Positions 9,481 through 17,141 of a stretch of DNA of 64,000 bases are shown one piece after another. How positions within the stretch are numbered: position 1 is the first letter of the stretch; each line of letters opens with the position of its first letter. The stretch is from JABDMH01 sp965223105 (GTDB lineage: Bacteria > Bacteroidota > Bacteroidia > Chitinophagales > Saprospiraceae). The notes under the pieces are model-generated. The model was not told the origin of the DNA, did not search any database, and saw only the letters and a program-made list of their open reading frames with translations. A program made the position numbers and the translations under genes. The stretch is from NCBI GenBank assembly GCA_965223105.1, contig OZ244987.1:6138001-6202000 (forward strand). Direction: 5' to 3'.

Positions 9481-9510
9481 ACGCAGGTGAATCCTCTGGA
9501 AACCCTGCGT
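9481..9510 (-). repeat. Hairpin in the RNA 3' region
   Basis: ACGCAGG at 9481-9487 and CCTGCGT at 9504-9510 form a perfect 7-bp stem between the tRNA-like fold and the terminator. It would be part of the same transcript. Confidence 0.45.
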
Positions 9511-9559
9511 CTCCTGTCTAAAAATCCTATGAACATTCTCGAAAAATGCCCAATTTTGC

Positions 9560-9717
9560 TGTGAGAGAAGGATTCGAACCTTCACGAGGTGGTTAGCCAG
9601 CACGCAAATTGGAAGTGGTCAACCCTATTCCCGATTTCTCGGACTCTTACGTGTCGTTTATCCCGTTTCCTCACCCCCGAGACAAGAGGGCACGTCTACC
9701 GGTTTCGTCATCTCACA
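9560..9717 (-). ncRNA. tRNA-like structured RNA with expanded central region (158 nt)
   Basis: Read on the minus strand, the ends form a perfect 7-bp acceptor-like stem (TGTGAGA with TCTCACA), followed by a D-arm resembling tRNA-Leu (ACG, a loop containing CCGGTAGA, CGT) and, at the 3' side, a perfect T-arm (GAAGG, TTCGAAT, CCTTC). Where an anticodon arm and variable loop should be there are about 110 nt holding a GNRA hairpin (CCGA-GAAA-TCGG) and a longer hairpin (GGTTGACCA with TGGCTAACC, one mismatch). No CCA is encoded. The best tRNA-style alignment gives a loop TTGTCTC, which would be an odd GUC anticodon on a Leu-like body, so a working tRNA seems unlikely. It is too short, and lacks a tag reading frame, for tmRNA. 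A consensus promoter lies just upstream and a terminator downstream. Confidence 0.6.
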
Positions 9718-9762
9718 TTCTTTTATTTTCTAACATTCAATTCCTTTGAACTAAATACATGA

Positions 9763-9794
9763 CAAATGTAAGCTAGAGCCTATTATCATGCAAA
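9763..9794 (-). promoter_or_regulatory. Promoter of the tRNA-like RNA (TTTG-N20-TACATTTG)
   Basis: On the minus strand, TTTG (9794-9791), 20 nt, then TACATTTG (9770-9763) match both Bacteroidota housekeeping promoter elements. Transcription would start near 9756, about 40 nt before the tRNA-like fold. Spacing equals that of the tRNA-Val and rplM promoters in this window. Confidence 0.72.
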
Positions 9795-9938
9795 TATTTC
9801 AAGAATTTTAACAAAAATTTATACAAGTTTCATTGAAATACTCTTTTCATTAGAAATAATGAAATTTACTTTGTGCATCTACGCCCTATTTTGTCATATT
9901 CCTAATTTACTTTGCAAATCATCAGCCTTTTTCATCTG

Positions 9939-11015
9939 ATGACACCAAAAAGATCGACAAGAATACCATCATCACACATCCTAATTTTCTTTTGCCTTAC
10001 AGTCGGGATGTTATCTTGCTTCTCAGCAGATCCCATCGAAAACGATCATAAGAAACTCGTGATCGATGGCTTGACCTTAGTGGCTCCTCCCCGTCCGTTT
10101 GGAGATGATCCAATGGCACCCATCCGCAAAATCAATGCCAGCTGGATTGCGGTCATTCCATACGGATTTACTCCCCCCAGTCAACCACTGGTACACTATA
10201 ATTCCTCCCGGCAATGGTGGGGCGAAAAGCCTGAGGGCATCGAAGTCACTATAGAACTGGCCAAAGCAGCTGGACTCAAAGTAATGCTTAAGCCTCAAGT
10301 ATGGAGTCATGGATGGTGGACAGGCGACTATTATTTTGACACTGAAGAAGACTGGAGGAAATGGGAACAAGGATACAGTAGATACATCAGGCAATTTGCA
10401 CAGATGGCACAAGATCTTAAAGTAGACCTTTTTTGTGTCGGTACAGAATTCAAATGGAGTGTAGTAAATCGGCCCAAATACTGGAAGAAATTGATTGCTG
10501 AAATCCGTGATCTCTACGACGGACCACTGACCTATGCGGCTAACTGGGACAATTACCAAATGGTGCCATTTTGGGATGATTTAGACTATATAGGTATTAA
10601 TGCATACTTTCCACTCATTGAAGATCACACGCCATCCATTGAGGCATTGGGCCATGCCTGGCAGAGGCATGTACGGGAGATGCGATCTTTTTACAATAAA
10701 CTCAATCTTCCGATCATCTTTACGGAATACGGCTATCTCAGTGTTGATGGATGTGCACACAACACCTGGGAACTTGAAGAAAAGATAAACCAACTATCTA
10801 TTAATCAGAAGGCACAAGCCAATGCTATTGATGCCCTATACCGTAACTTTGTGGATGAACCCTATTGGGTTGGAGGTTTCCTTTGGAAATGGTTTCCTAA
10901 CATGGAAGGCCACGAAGGATACCCGCAAAAGGACTATACACCACAAGGGAAGCTTGCCGAGGAGGTTCTACAAAGATGGTTTCTAGGTCGTGCTGGTAAG
11001 AAACACATTGATTGA
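9939..11015 (+). CDS. GH113-like glycoside hydrolase lipoprotein
   Basis: A TIM-barrel hydrolase resembling glycoside hydrolase family 113 (beta-mannanases and relatives). The proposed acid/base Glu lies in FCVGTEFKW and the nucleophile Glu in IIFTEYGYLS; aromatic substrate-site residues are abundant (WSHGWW, FLWKWFPN). A lipoprotein signal peptide (ILIFFCLTVGMLSC) suggests anchoring in the outer membrane or periplasm. ATG 9939 is the natural start; a TTG at 9912 would only lengthen the n-region. The pantothenate gene panC follows 19 bp later without obvious functional link. Mannan activity is inferred from family only. Confidence 0.82.
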   Translation: MTPKRSTRIPSSHILIFFCLTVGMLSCFSADPIENDHKKLVIDGLTLVAPPRPFGDDPMAPIRKINASWIAVIPYGFTPPSQPLVHYNSSRQWWGEKPEGIEVTIELAKAAGLKVMLKPQVWSHGWWTGDYYFDTEEDWRKWEQGYSRYIRQFAQMAQDLKVDLFCVGTEFKWSVVNRPKYWKKLIAEIRDLYDGPLTYAANWDNYQMVPFWDDLDYIGINAYFPLIEDHTPSIEALGHAWQRHVREMRSFYNKLNLPIIFTEYGYLSVDGCAHNTWELEEKINQLSINQKAQANAIDALYRNFVDEPYWVGGFLWKWFPNMEGHEGYPQKDYTPQGKLAEEVLQRWFLGRAGKKHID

Positions 11016-11034
11016 AAATATCCAGTAACAATAA

Positions 11035-11883
11035 ATGAATGTATATACCAGCGTTGCTACCTGCCAGGCAGCAACATCACTAATGGGAGATAAGATAGCC
11101 TTCATACCAACCATGGGGGCTCTCCATCGAGGGCACTTAGAGCTGATAAGGACTGCTCAAGAAATGACGGATGATGTGGTAGTTAGCATTTTTGTAAATC
11201 CCACCCAATTTAATGACCAAGCTGATTTCGAGAAATATCCTCGTCCCTTACTTAAGGACATCCATCAGCTGGAAAAGTTGGGCACACTTAGCCTATTCGC
11301 ACCGGTGGTATCTGAAGTTTATTCAGATAAAAACGAAGAAAAACCCATAGAGCTAGATCACCTAATGAGGCCCCTGGAAGGAATGCATAGACCGGGCCAC
11401 TTTGATGGTGTTGTGAGCGTCATGCAAAGGTTACTTTATATCGTAAAGCCGGATGTTCTGATCATGGGTCAGAAAGATTTTCAGCAATTGATCATCGTCA
11501 AAGAGATGATTCAACAATTAAAACTACAAATCAAACTCATTGGTCATCCAATCGTTCGTGAACCTGATGGACTCGCCCTCAGCTCACGGAATGTGAGGAT
11601 CCCACCCGAGTTGCGAACTGTTGCTCCTGAAATATATCGCACCCTGCTGTTGGCTAAAACGCTCCGTGATCAGGCGACTCCAAAGGAAGTCAGTGTGCAT
11701 TGCACCGATCGCCTTTCCCAATTTGTTGACAAGGTGGAATACTTTCAAGTAGTAAATCCGTCAAATCTTCTGCCTTTAAGGTCTTGGAGTGAGACGGAAA
11801 ATCCCATTGCCTGCGCGGCAGTCTGGCTTGGTAAGGTGAGACTGATTGATAATCTATTTCTCAATCAAAATCCACCCCAATAA
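11035..11883 (+). CDS. panC: Pantoate-beta-alanine ligase
   Basis: Pantothenate synthetase joins pantoate and beta-alanine with ATP via a pantoyl-adenylate, in the cytoplasm. The nucleotidyltransferase signature is present (FIPTMGALHRGHLELI with the HxGH-type motif), as are FVNPTQFN, the GQKDFQQ loop and the KMSKS-like LSSRNVRI segment. Length (282 residues) is typical. The next biosynthetic gene, panD, which makes the beta-alanine, lies 107 bp downstream on the same strand, so the two form a vitamin B5 unit. Confidence 0.97.
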   Translation: MNVYTSVATCQAATSLMGDKIAFIPTMGALHRGHLELIRTAQEMTDDVVVSIFVNPTQFNDQADFEKYPRPLLKDIHQLEKLGTLSLFAPVVSEVYSDKNEEKPIELDHLMRPLEGMHRPGHFDGVVSVMQRLLYIVKPDVLIMGQKDFQQLIIVKEMIQQLKLQIKLIGHPIVREPDGLALSSRNVRIPPELRTVAPEIYRTLLLAKTLRDQATPKEVSVHCTDRLSQFVDKVEYFQVVNPSNLLPLRSWSETENPIACAAVWLGKVRLIDNLFLNQNPPQ

Positions 11884-11913
11884 TCCTTTGCAAACCAAGG
11901 AACTGGAGACTTG

Positions 11914-11934
11914 CTGAGACTACTTTGAACCTGA
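11914..11934 (+). promoter_or_regulatory. TPP-riboswitch-core-like motif pair (degenerate)
   Basis: CTGAGA at 11914-11919 and TTTGAACCTGA at 11924-11934 match two core segments of the thiamine pyrophosphate (thi-box) aptamer in the right order, but the usual GGGGTGC before and the GCGTAGGGA after are missing and the spacer is short. It may be chance, a relic or a variant. Confidence 0.2.
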
Positions 11935-11975
11935 CCGGGGCTCCATGCGTTACCCAGATGGATTAAAAATAATCG

Positions 11976-11983
11976 TATTTTTG
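11976..11983 (+). promoter_or_regulatory. Candidate -7 box (TATTTTTG) for panD
   Basis: TATTTTTG matches TAnnTTTG but ends only 7 nt before the panD ATG, implying a leaderless or near-leaderless transcript if used. No -33 TTTG was found. Confidence 0.35.
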
Positions 11984-11990
11984 CGCGCCT

Positions 11991-12344
11991 ATGTTTTTGC
12001 AGATCTTTAAGTCGAAGATACATCGTGCAACAGTCACTGAGGCCAACCTAAATTATGTTGGATCGATCACCATTGATGAAGACTTGATGGAAGCCGCCTC
12101 ATTGATAGAGGGAGAGCGAGTACAAATCGTAAATAACAACAATGGTGAACGCCTTGAGACATACGTGATTAGGGGAGAGCGCGGCTCGGGTACAATTTGT
12201 TTAAATGGAGCAGCTGCACGCAAAGCTGAGGTCGGAGATGTTGTCATTATCATCTCATACGCCTTTATGACGCCAGAGGAAGCTGCCTCATTTGAATCCA
12301 AGGCCGTGTTTCCAGATGCAGACAACAAAATAAATCACAACTAG
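11991..12344 (+). CDS. panD: Aspartate 1-decarboxylase (pyruvoyl-dependent)
   Basis: Decarboxylates L-aspartate to beta-alanine for pantothenate and CoA synthesis. The self-processing site is visible as YVGS about residue 24 (cleavage between Gly and Ser generates the pyruvoyl group), after the N-terminal KSKIHRATVTEANLNY block; LNGAAARKAEVGDVVIIISY is the conserved C-terminal half. The 117-residue length fits the proenzyme. It directly abuts the next gene, whose GTG start follows the stop codon without a gap, so they are probably co-transcribed. Confidence 0.97.
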   Translation: MFLQIFKSKIHRATVTEANLNYVGSITIDEDLMEAASLIEGERVQIVNNNNGERLETYVIRGERGSGTICLNGAAARKAEVGDVVIIISYAFMTPEEAASFESKAVFPDADNKINHN

Positions 12345-13403
12345 GTGAACAGTAAGATAACAAGCATCCTCAAGATGATCTTGTTTCTAGGCATTGGCCT
12401 CACCATTTTATGGTTTTTGTTTCAGTCACTTAATCAAGACTATCAAGAAGATTGCTTGCAGCGGGGTATCCTACCCAGTGACTGTAGCCTTTGGGACAAG
12501 CTCTGGACTGACCTACGTTCAGCCAAAGTCTTTTGGCTCGTAGTCATTGTAGTTTGCTTTTTTATAAGTAATATAAGTCGGGCCCTGCGGTGGCAACAGC
12601 TGGTCAGTTCACTGGGCCATCCCACAAGAGGGGTCAATGCATTTCTTACGACTATGTTGGGTTATTTTGCTAATCTGGGATTGCCCAGATTTGGGGAACT
12701 GGTCAGGGCAGCAAGTTTTGCTCGGTACGAGAAGATTGCTTTCGAAAAAGTGATGGGAACGGTAGCCGTGGATCGAGTGGTTGACCTGTTGTCTTTTGCT
12801 ATTCTATTTTTACTGGCTCTGGTGCTGCAGTTTGATATTCTGTGGACCTATATTAAAGAAAATGCCTCGCTGCCTTTCATTTCCATTTTTCAGTCACTGT
12901 GGTTTTATCTTGCCTTAATTGTTGGTACAATGTGTACTATACTGATATTTTGGCAATGGCAGAAATTCATGCATATTAAGATTTTCCAGAAGATCGACAG
13001 GATGGCTAGGGGTTTCCTGGAGGGTCTGCGATCGGTAGGTCAGCTGGATCAGCCTTTTTCTTTTATTGCCCATAGCCTGATCATTTGGTTGATGTACTAT
13101 CTAATGACCTACTTGTGCTTTAAAGCTTTTGAACCCACGGCAGCGCTTAGCCCTATGGCTGCACTGTTGGTCTTTGTCTTCGGCAGCCTGGGAATGATCG
13201 TGCCTTCACCAGGCGGCATGGGCAGTTATCATGCGTTGGTGATTGCTGGATTGGCTTTGTACGGAATTAAAGCAGATGATGCCTTCTCATTTGCCATGAT
13301 AATTTTCTTTACGATCAACATCTTTGGCAATATCCTATTTGGCATTTTGGCTCTCTTGCTGCTGCCGGGATATAACCACAGCTACCAACCTATTCGAAGC
13401 TAA
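12345..13403 (+). CDS. LPG-synthase-type flippase-like membrane protein
   Basis: A 352-residue polytopic protein of the lysylphosphatidylglycerol synthase transmembrane family (UPF0104-like). About eight hydrophobic segments, the ALRWQQLV and NLGLPRFGELVRA motifs, and the C-terminal SPGGMGSYHALVIAG signature are characteristic. The family moves or modifies lipid-linked substrates in the inner membrane, but there is no catalytic synthase domain here. GTG at 12345 abuts the panD stop; an ATG ten codons later is an alternative start. It overlaps rfaE2 by 1 bp (TAATG). Confidence 0.86.
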   Translation: MNSKITSILKMILFLGIGLTILWFLFQSLNQDYQEDCLQRGILPSDCSLWDKLWTDLRSAKVFWLVVIVVCFFISNISRALRWQQLVSSLGHPTRGVNAFLTTMLGYFANLGLPRFGELVRAASFARYEKIAFEKVMGTVAVDRVVDLLSFAILFLLALVLQFDILWTYIKENASLPFISIFQSLWFYLALIVGTMCTILIFWQWQKFMHIKIFQKIDRMARGFLEGLRSVGQLDQPFSFIAHSLIIWLMYYLMTYLCFKAFEPTAALSPMAALLVFVFGSLGMIVPSPGGMGSYHALVIAGLALYGIKADDAFSFAMIIFFTINIFGNILFGILALLLLPGYNHSYQPIRS

Positions 13404-13888
13404 TGTGGTCAGCAATACATGACAAGGTAAAGTTGTTAGCCGACGCCCTCCCGATCATTGAAAAATGGCGTTTGGCTGAGGAGAAAATCATCTGGACAAA
13501 TGGCTGCTTTGATTTGCTGCATTTGGGTCATGTCATGTACCTGGCGAAGGCCAGAGGCATGGGTGATAGATTGGTGGTTGGCTTAAATAGCGATTCGTCC
13601 ATTAGAAGGCTAAAAGGCGATCCACGTCCGCTCACTCCTCTATCGGCACGAAAGCTAGTACTGGCATCCTTACAAGCTGTAGATCTTGTGATTCCCTTTA
13701 CCTCCGACACTCCAATTGATGAAATAAGGACCGTGAAACCTGACTTACTTGTAAAGGGTGGAGATTACCAGGCAAAGCAGATCGTAGGTGCCCTAGAAGT
13801 GGAATCCTGGGGAGGATCGGTAGCTGTAATTCCTATGCAAAAAGGATTTTCTACCAGTGATCTCATTAATAAAATCAAGTCATTATGA
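13403..13888 (+). CDS. rfaE2: RfaE2-type sugar-phosphate adenylyltransferase
   Basis: A cytidylyltransferase-fold enzyme like the C-terminal domain of HldE/RfaE, which makes ADP-glycero-manno-heptose from heptose 1-phosphate for lipopolysaccharide. The nucleotide-binding HxGH appears in WTNGCFDLLHLGHVMYL, with VGLNSDSSIRRLKG, RPLTPLSAR and the C-terminal FSTSDLINKI. The kinase half is absent, as in other stand-alone RfaE2 proteins. It is coupled by 1-4 bp overlaps to its neighbours on both sides, so it belongs to a tightly packed operon. The true sugar substrate is inferred. Confidence 0.9.
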   Translation: MWSAIHDKVKLLADALPIIEKWRLAEEKIIWTNGCFDLLHLGHVMYLAKARGMGDRLVVGLNSDSSIRRLKGDPRPLTPLSARKLVLASLQAVDLVIPFTSDTPIDEIRTVKPDLLVKGGDYQAKQIVGALEVESWGGSVAVIPMQKGFSTSDLINKIKSL

Positions 13889-14667
13889 CCGTTGCAGATA
13901 TAGCAAGGTTCTTAGAGGAGATCGCACCGCTGCACTTACAGGAAACGTACGATAATGCTGGCCTTTTGGTGGGACAAAGCGATATGCCATTGACAGGTGT
14001 GCTCACATGTCTGGACGCCACTGAAGAAGTCATCACCGAAGCCATTCACCGGGATTGTAATCTCGTAGTAGCGCATCACCCCATCATTTTCGGAGGACTC
14101 TCCAGAATAACGGGTCAACATTACACTGAGCGTGCAATAATTAAAGCCATTAGGCACCATATTGCCATATATGCCATCCATACCAATCTCGATAATGTCT
14201 TGACCAACGGTGTAAATGAACGGCTAGCCAAACAATTGGGTTTGAAACAATATCGAATCTTGTCACCGAATGAAAATCCTGAAACTGGTAGTGGTCTGAT
14301 CGGTAGGATAGATCCCTCACTTGACATCAAGGGATTTTTCCAGTATGTAAAGCACCGCTTGGAACTCAAGACCTTAAAGTATACCCGGCCAGTAGCCAGC
14401 GAGGTAAATAAGGTCGCTCTATGCGGTGGTTCTGGGAAATTTCTACTTCCACTTGCCATTCAAGAAGAAGCAGATGTCTTTATTTCAGCTGATTTCAAAT
14501 ACCATGAATACTTTGAGGCTAACGATCAAATTACGATTATAGACATCGGTCATTATGAGAGTGAGAAGTATACGATAGATTTGCTTGTGGACTTGATCAA
14601 GGGGAAATTTAGTAACTTTGCCGCCTATTGCTCAAACGTTAACACCAATCCAATAAACTATATTTAG
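13885..14667 (+). CDS. Nif3-like dinuclear metal centre protein
   Basis: A 260-residue member of the Nif3/YbgI/YqfO family, which forms toroidal hexamers with a two-metal site. Metal ligands are visible in LVVAHHPIIFGG, AIHTNLDN and the C-terminal DIGHYESE. Family biochemistry is poorly settled (GTP cyclohydrolase I type 2-like activity has been proposed for some). It overlaps rfaE2 by ATGA and precedes the C4 zinc-ribbon gene by 1 bp; the Nif3/zinc-ribbon pairing recurs in many bacteria. Confidence 0.94.
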   Translation: MTVADIARFLEEIAPLHLQETYDNAGLLVGQSDMPLTGVLTCLDATEEVITEAIHRDCNLVVAHHPIIFGGLSRITGQHYTERAIIKAIRHHIAIYAIHTNLDNVLTNGVNERLAKQLGLKQYRILSPNENPETGSGLIGRIDPSLDIKGFFQYVKHRLELKTLKYTRPVASEVNKVALCGGSGKFLLPLAIQEEADVFISADFKYHEYFEANDQITIIDIGHYESEKYTIDLLVDLIKGKFSNFAAYCSNVNTNPINYI

Positions 14668-14668
14668 C

Positions 14669-15415
14669 ATGGCTACGAAGGACAAGTCTATACCTGAAAA
14701 ACTCCAAGAACTGTATGACTTACAACAGATTGATTCTCAGTTGGATCAAATCAGTGTGCTTAAGGGAGAATTGCCGATGGAGGTCAGTGATCTTGAAGAT
14801 GAGATAGAAGGGCTTCAAACCAGACTTAAGAAATTGGAAGAGTCTAAAACAGAACTTGAAGACAATATCTCCAATCAGAAAGCAAAAATTAAAGAGGCGG
14901 AAGCACTGATTGCCAAATACGGTCAGCAATTGGATGAGGTGAAAAACAATCGAGAATATGAAGCTCTGACCAAAGAAATTGAACTACAAAGACTAGATAT
15001 TCAGCTCGCGGAAAAGCGTATTGCTGAAACACAAGGCGCAATCGAAGCCAAGGATGAGACCATTTCGGCAGCCAAAGAACGACTGGAAAGTAAATCCAAG
15101 AATCTGGATACAAAGCGCGTTGAGCTAGAAAAGATCATTGCCAAGACAGAAAAGGAAGGCGCAAAGCTCCAGAAGCAGAGTGAGTCTCAAAGGAAGAAAA
15201 TTGAAGATAGATTGCTTAAAGCCTATGATCGCGTGAGAAGTTCCTACCGCAATGGCTTGGCTGTAGTCACAGTAGAACGTGATGCATGTGGAGGATGCTT
15301 TAATAAAATACCTCCTCAACTCCAGCTGGAGATCAGCTTACAAAAGAAGATCATTGCTTGCGAACACTGTGGCCGTGTCTTGGTTGATGACAGCCTAGTT
15401 GAAGCTACCGTTTGA
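14669..15415 (+). CDS. Coiled-coil C4 zinc-ribbon protein (COG1579-like)
   Basis: Residues about 15-180 form a long charged coiled coil; the C-terminal part carries a four-cysteine zinc ribbon (CGGC ... CEHCG). This architecture matches COG1579 proteins, putative nucleic-acid-binding or protein-bridging factors of unknown process. It is likely cytoplasmic and co-transcribed with the Nif3-like gene. Confidence 0.9.
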   Translation: MATKDKSIPEKLQELYDLQQIDSQLDQISVLKGELPMEVSDLEDEIEGLQTRLKKLEESKTELEDNISNQKAKIKEAEALIAKYGQQLDEVKNNREYEALTKEIELQRLDIQLAEKRIAETQGAIEAKDETISAAKERLESKSKNLDTKRVELEKIIAKTEKEGAKLQKQSESQRKKIEDRLLKAYDRVRSSYRNGLAVVTVERDACGGCFNKIPPQLQLEISLQKKIIACEHCGRVLVDDSLVEATV

Positions 15416-15456
15416 TCCAGACCTGCTACCAGTACCGAGAACGGTGGTTTGTCACC

Positions 15457-16974
15457 ATGAAGTGCAATTTCATCCAGCATCTTCAGGCTGCCTGGGCAGT
15501 CATGCTGATCCTCATTGTTCAGCCAGTTGATTTACTGAGCCAAAAATATTTTGAATACTCTTCAACCGCCGTTAGCGCTTACAACGAAATTTTGTCACTG
15601 CGATTTCAAGAAGCCCGGGAAACTCTGGTTCACTTACGCATTAGTGAACCCGACAACCTCATTGTCCATAGTCTGCAAAATTACTTAGACTGTTTGGGCA
15701 TTTTCATTGGAGAGGAGGTTCAGACCTACCAAAAACTGAAAGACCAGAAGAGCCTGAGATTGCAGCAGATCAAAACTCATGGAGATCGTCAATCACCATA
15801 TTACCTATACACTCAGGCGGATATTCATTTGCAATGGGCCATTACACGGGTAAAGTTTGAAGACTATTTCCAAGCAGTAATGGAAATCAAGAGAGCTTTT
15901 AATCTCTTAAAACAAAATGATGCTCAGTTTCCCGATTTTATGCCCAATAAAAAGAACCTGGGCCTACTTCATGCTTTGATCGGAACGGTTCCTGATCAAT
16001 ACCGTTGGGGTCTAAAGCTCCTAGGAATGAGTGGCACAATTGCCCAGGGTAAAAAAGAAATCGAAGAAGTACTGAGTTATGCAGATCGAAATACATTCGT
16101 TTTTAAGGAAGAAGCCTACATGATGTATGCATACTTGCTTCTGCATCTAGAAAATGAGCAAGAAAAGGCTTGGTCCCTAATCGATAATTCATCCGTTGAC
16201 CCTACCACAAATCCCTTGGCATGTTTTGTAAAAGCTAATGTAGCCATGAAAACAGGTCGTAATGACTTAGCGATCACTATCTTGGAAAACAAACCCTCAG
16301 GTAAAAAATATTTTCCTTTCCCATATCTCCATTTTATGGAAGGTATAGCCAGATTGAATCGCCTGGATAGCGATGCAGATGTTCACCTCAAATTGTTTCT
16401 TTCAAAGACTGCTGGAATTCACTACATCAAAGAAGCTTATCAAAAACTAGCATGGCACTCTCTAGTCCATGGAAAAGCTTATCTGTACGAGAGGTATATG
16501 CAAGCTTGTAAATCGCTGGGGTCAGCAGTCATAGAAGAAGACAAAACCGCTCTCTACGAAGCAAGGATCAAGCACGTACCAGACCAGGTCCTGTTAAAAG
16601 CACGCCTATTGTTTGATGGCGGCTACTATAAAAGAGCTACAGAGTGTCTTGAAGAGTTTGATCTCTCGAATAACATTGAAAGCAAGTTCAGACTTGAGTA
16701 CTACTACCGAATGGGTAGATTAATGCACGTCCAGAAAAAATATCCGGAAGCTCTCCATTACTATCAGCTCACCATTGAAGAGGGTGCACACGAGGCCTTT
16801 TATTTTGCCTGCAACGCCGCACTGCTGAGTGGGGAAATTTATGAGAAACTTACCGAATATGACAATGCAGAAGCATACTATCTCAAGACCCTGCTGATCA
16901 AACCCGATCAATATCAGGCAAGTCTCCATCAGCGGGCTAAAGCTGGTCTTAACCGGCTCTCCACCCTCCCTTAG
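15457..16974 (+). CDS. Exported TPR-rich protein
   Basis: ATG 15457 starts a signal peptide (AAWAVMLILIVQPVDLLSQ); the frame is open from 15412, overlapping the previous gene, but that extension would put 15 polar residues in front. The mature protein, about 475 residues, is all-helical with degenerate tetratricopeptide repeats, clearest near the C-terminus (YYRMGRLMHVQKKYPEALHY; YEKLTEYDNAEAYYLKTLL). Likely a periplasmic scaffold. No enzymatic motif was seen. It closes the + strand run that starts with the GH113-like gene. Confidence 0.83.
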   Translation: MKCNFIQHLQAAWAVMLILIVQPVDLLSQKYFEYSSTAVSAYNEILSLRFQEARETLVHLRISEPDNLIVHSLQNYLDCLGIFIGEEVQTYQKLKDQKSLRLQQIKTHGDRQSPYYLYTQADIHLQWAITRVKFEDYFQAVMEIKRAFNLLKQNDAQFPDFMPNKKNLGLLHALIGTVPDQYRWGLKLLGMSGTIAQGKKEIEEVLSYADRNTFVFKEEAYMMYAYLLLHLENEQEKAWSLIDNSSVDPTTNPLACFVKANVAMKTGRNDLAITILENKPSGKKYFPFPYLHFMEGIARLNRLDSDADVHLKLFLSKTAGIHYIKEAYQKLAWHSLVHGKAYLYERYMQACKSLGSAVIEEDKTALYEARIKHVPDQVLLKARLLFDGGYYKRATECLEEFDLSNNIESKFRLEYYYRMGRLMHVQKKYPEALHYYQLTIEEGAHEAFYFACNAALLSGEIYEKLTEYDNAEAYYLKTLLIKPDQYQASLHQRAKAGLNRLSTLP

Positions 16975-17110
16975 TGCTCTGTCTACTGAAATAATAGCAA
17001 CAATTTCAAATTCTTTTCACGAATTTCTTGGTTGCAAAGCCTCGCCGTCGCTCCATTGTCTTCTGATATTCAATCAATTGAATATGTCAGACATTATTGA
17101 GGTCATTTCA

Positions 17111-17118
17111 TATGTTTG
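17111..17118 (+). promoter_or_regulatory. Candidate -7 box (TATGTTTG)
   Basis: TATGTTTG fits TAnnTTTG and would start transcription about 17 nt before the ATG at 17142. No TTTG was seen at the -33 distance. Confidence 0.48.
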
Positions 17119-17141
17119 ATTCGTGCCAACAATAAATCAAT

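Noticed and set aside
9560..9717. The tRNA-like RNA as a tmRNA or as an intron-containing tRNA-Leu
   Set aside because: 158 nt is far below tmRNA length and there is no tag reading frame; the insert is shorter than known group I introns and lacks their core motifs; the inferred anticodon does not fit Leu.
10077..10559. 160-codon antisense frame within the GH113-like gene
   Set aside because: Shadow of the sense gene; composition and lack of motifs do not support coding.
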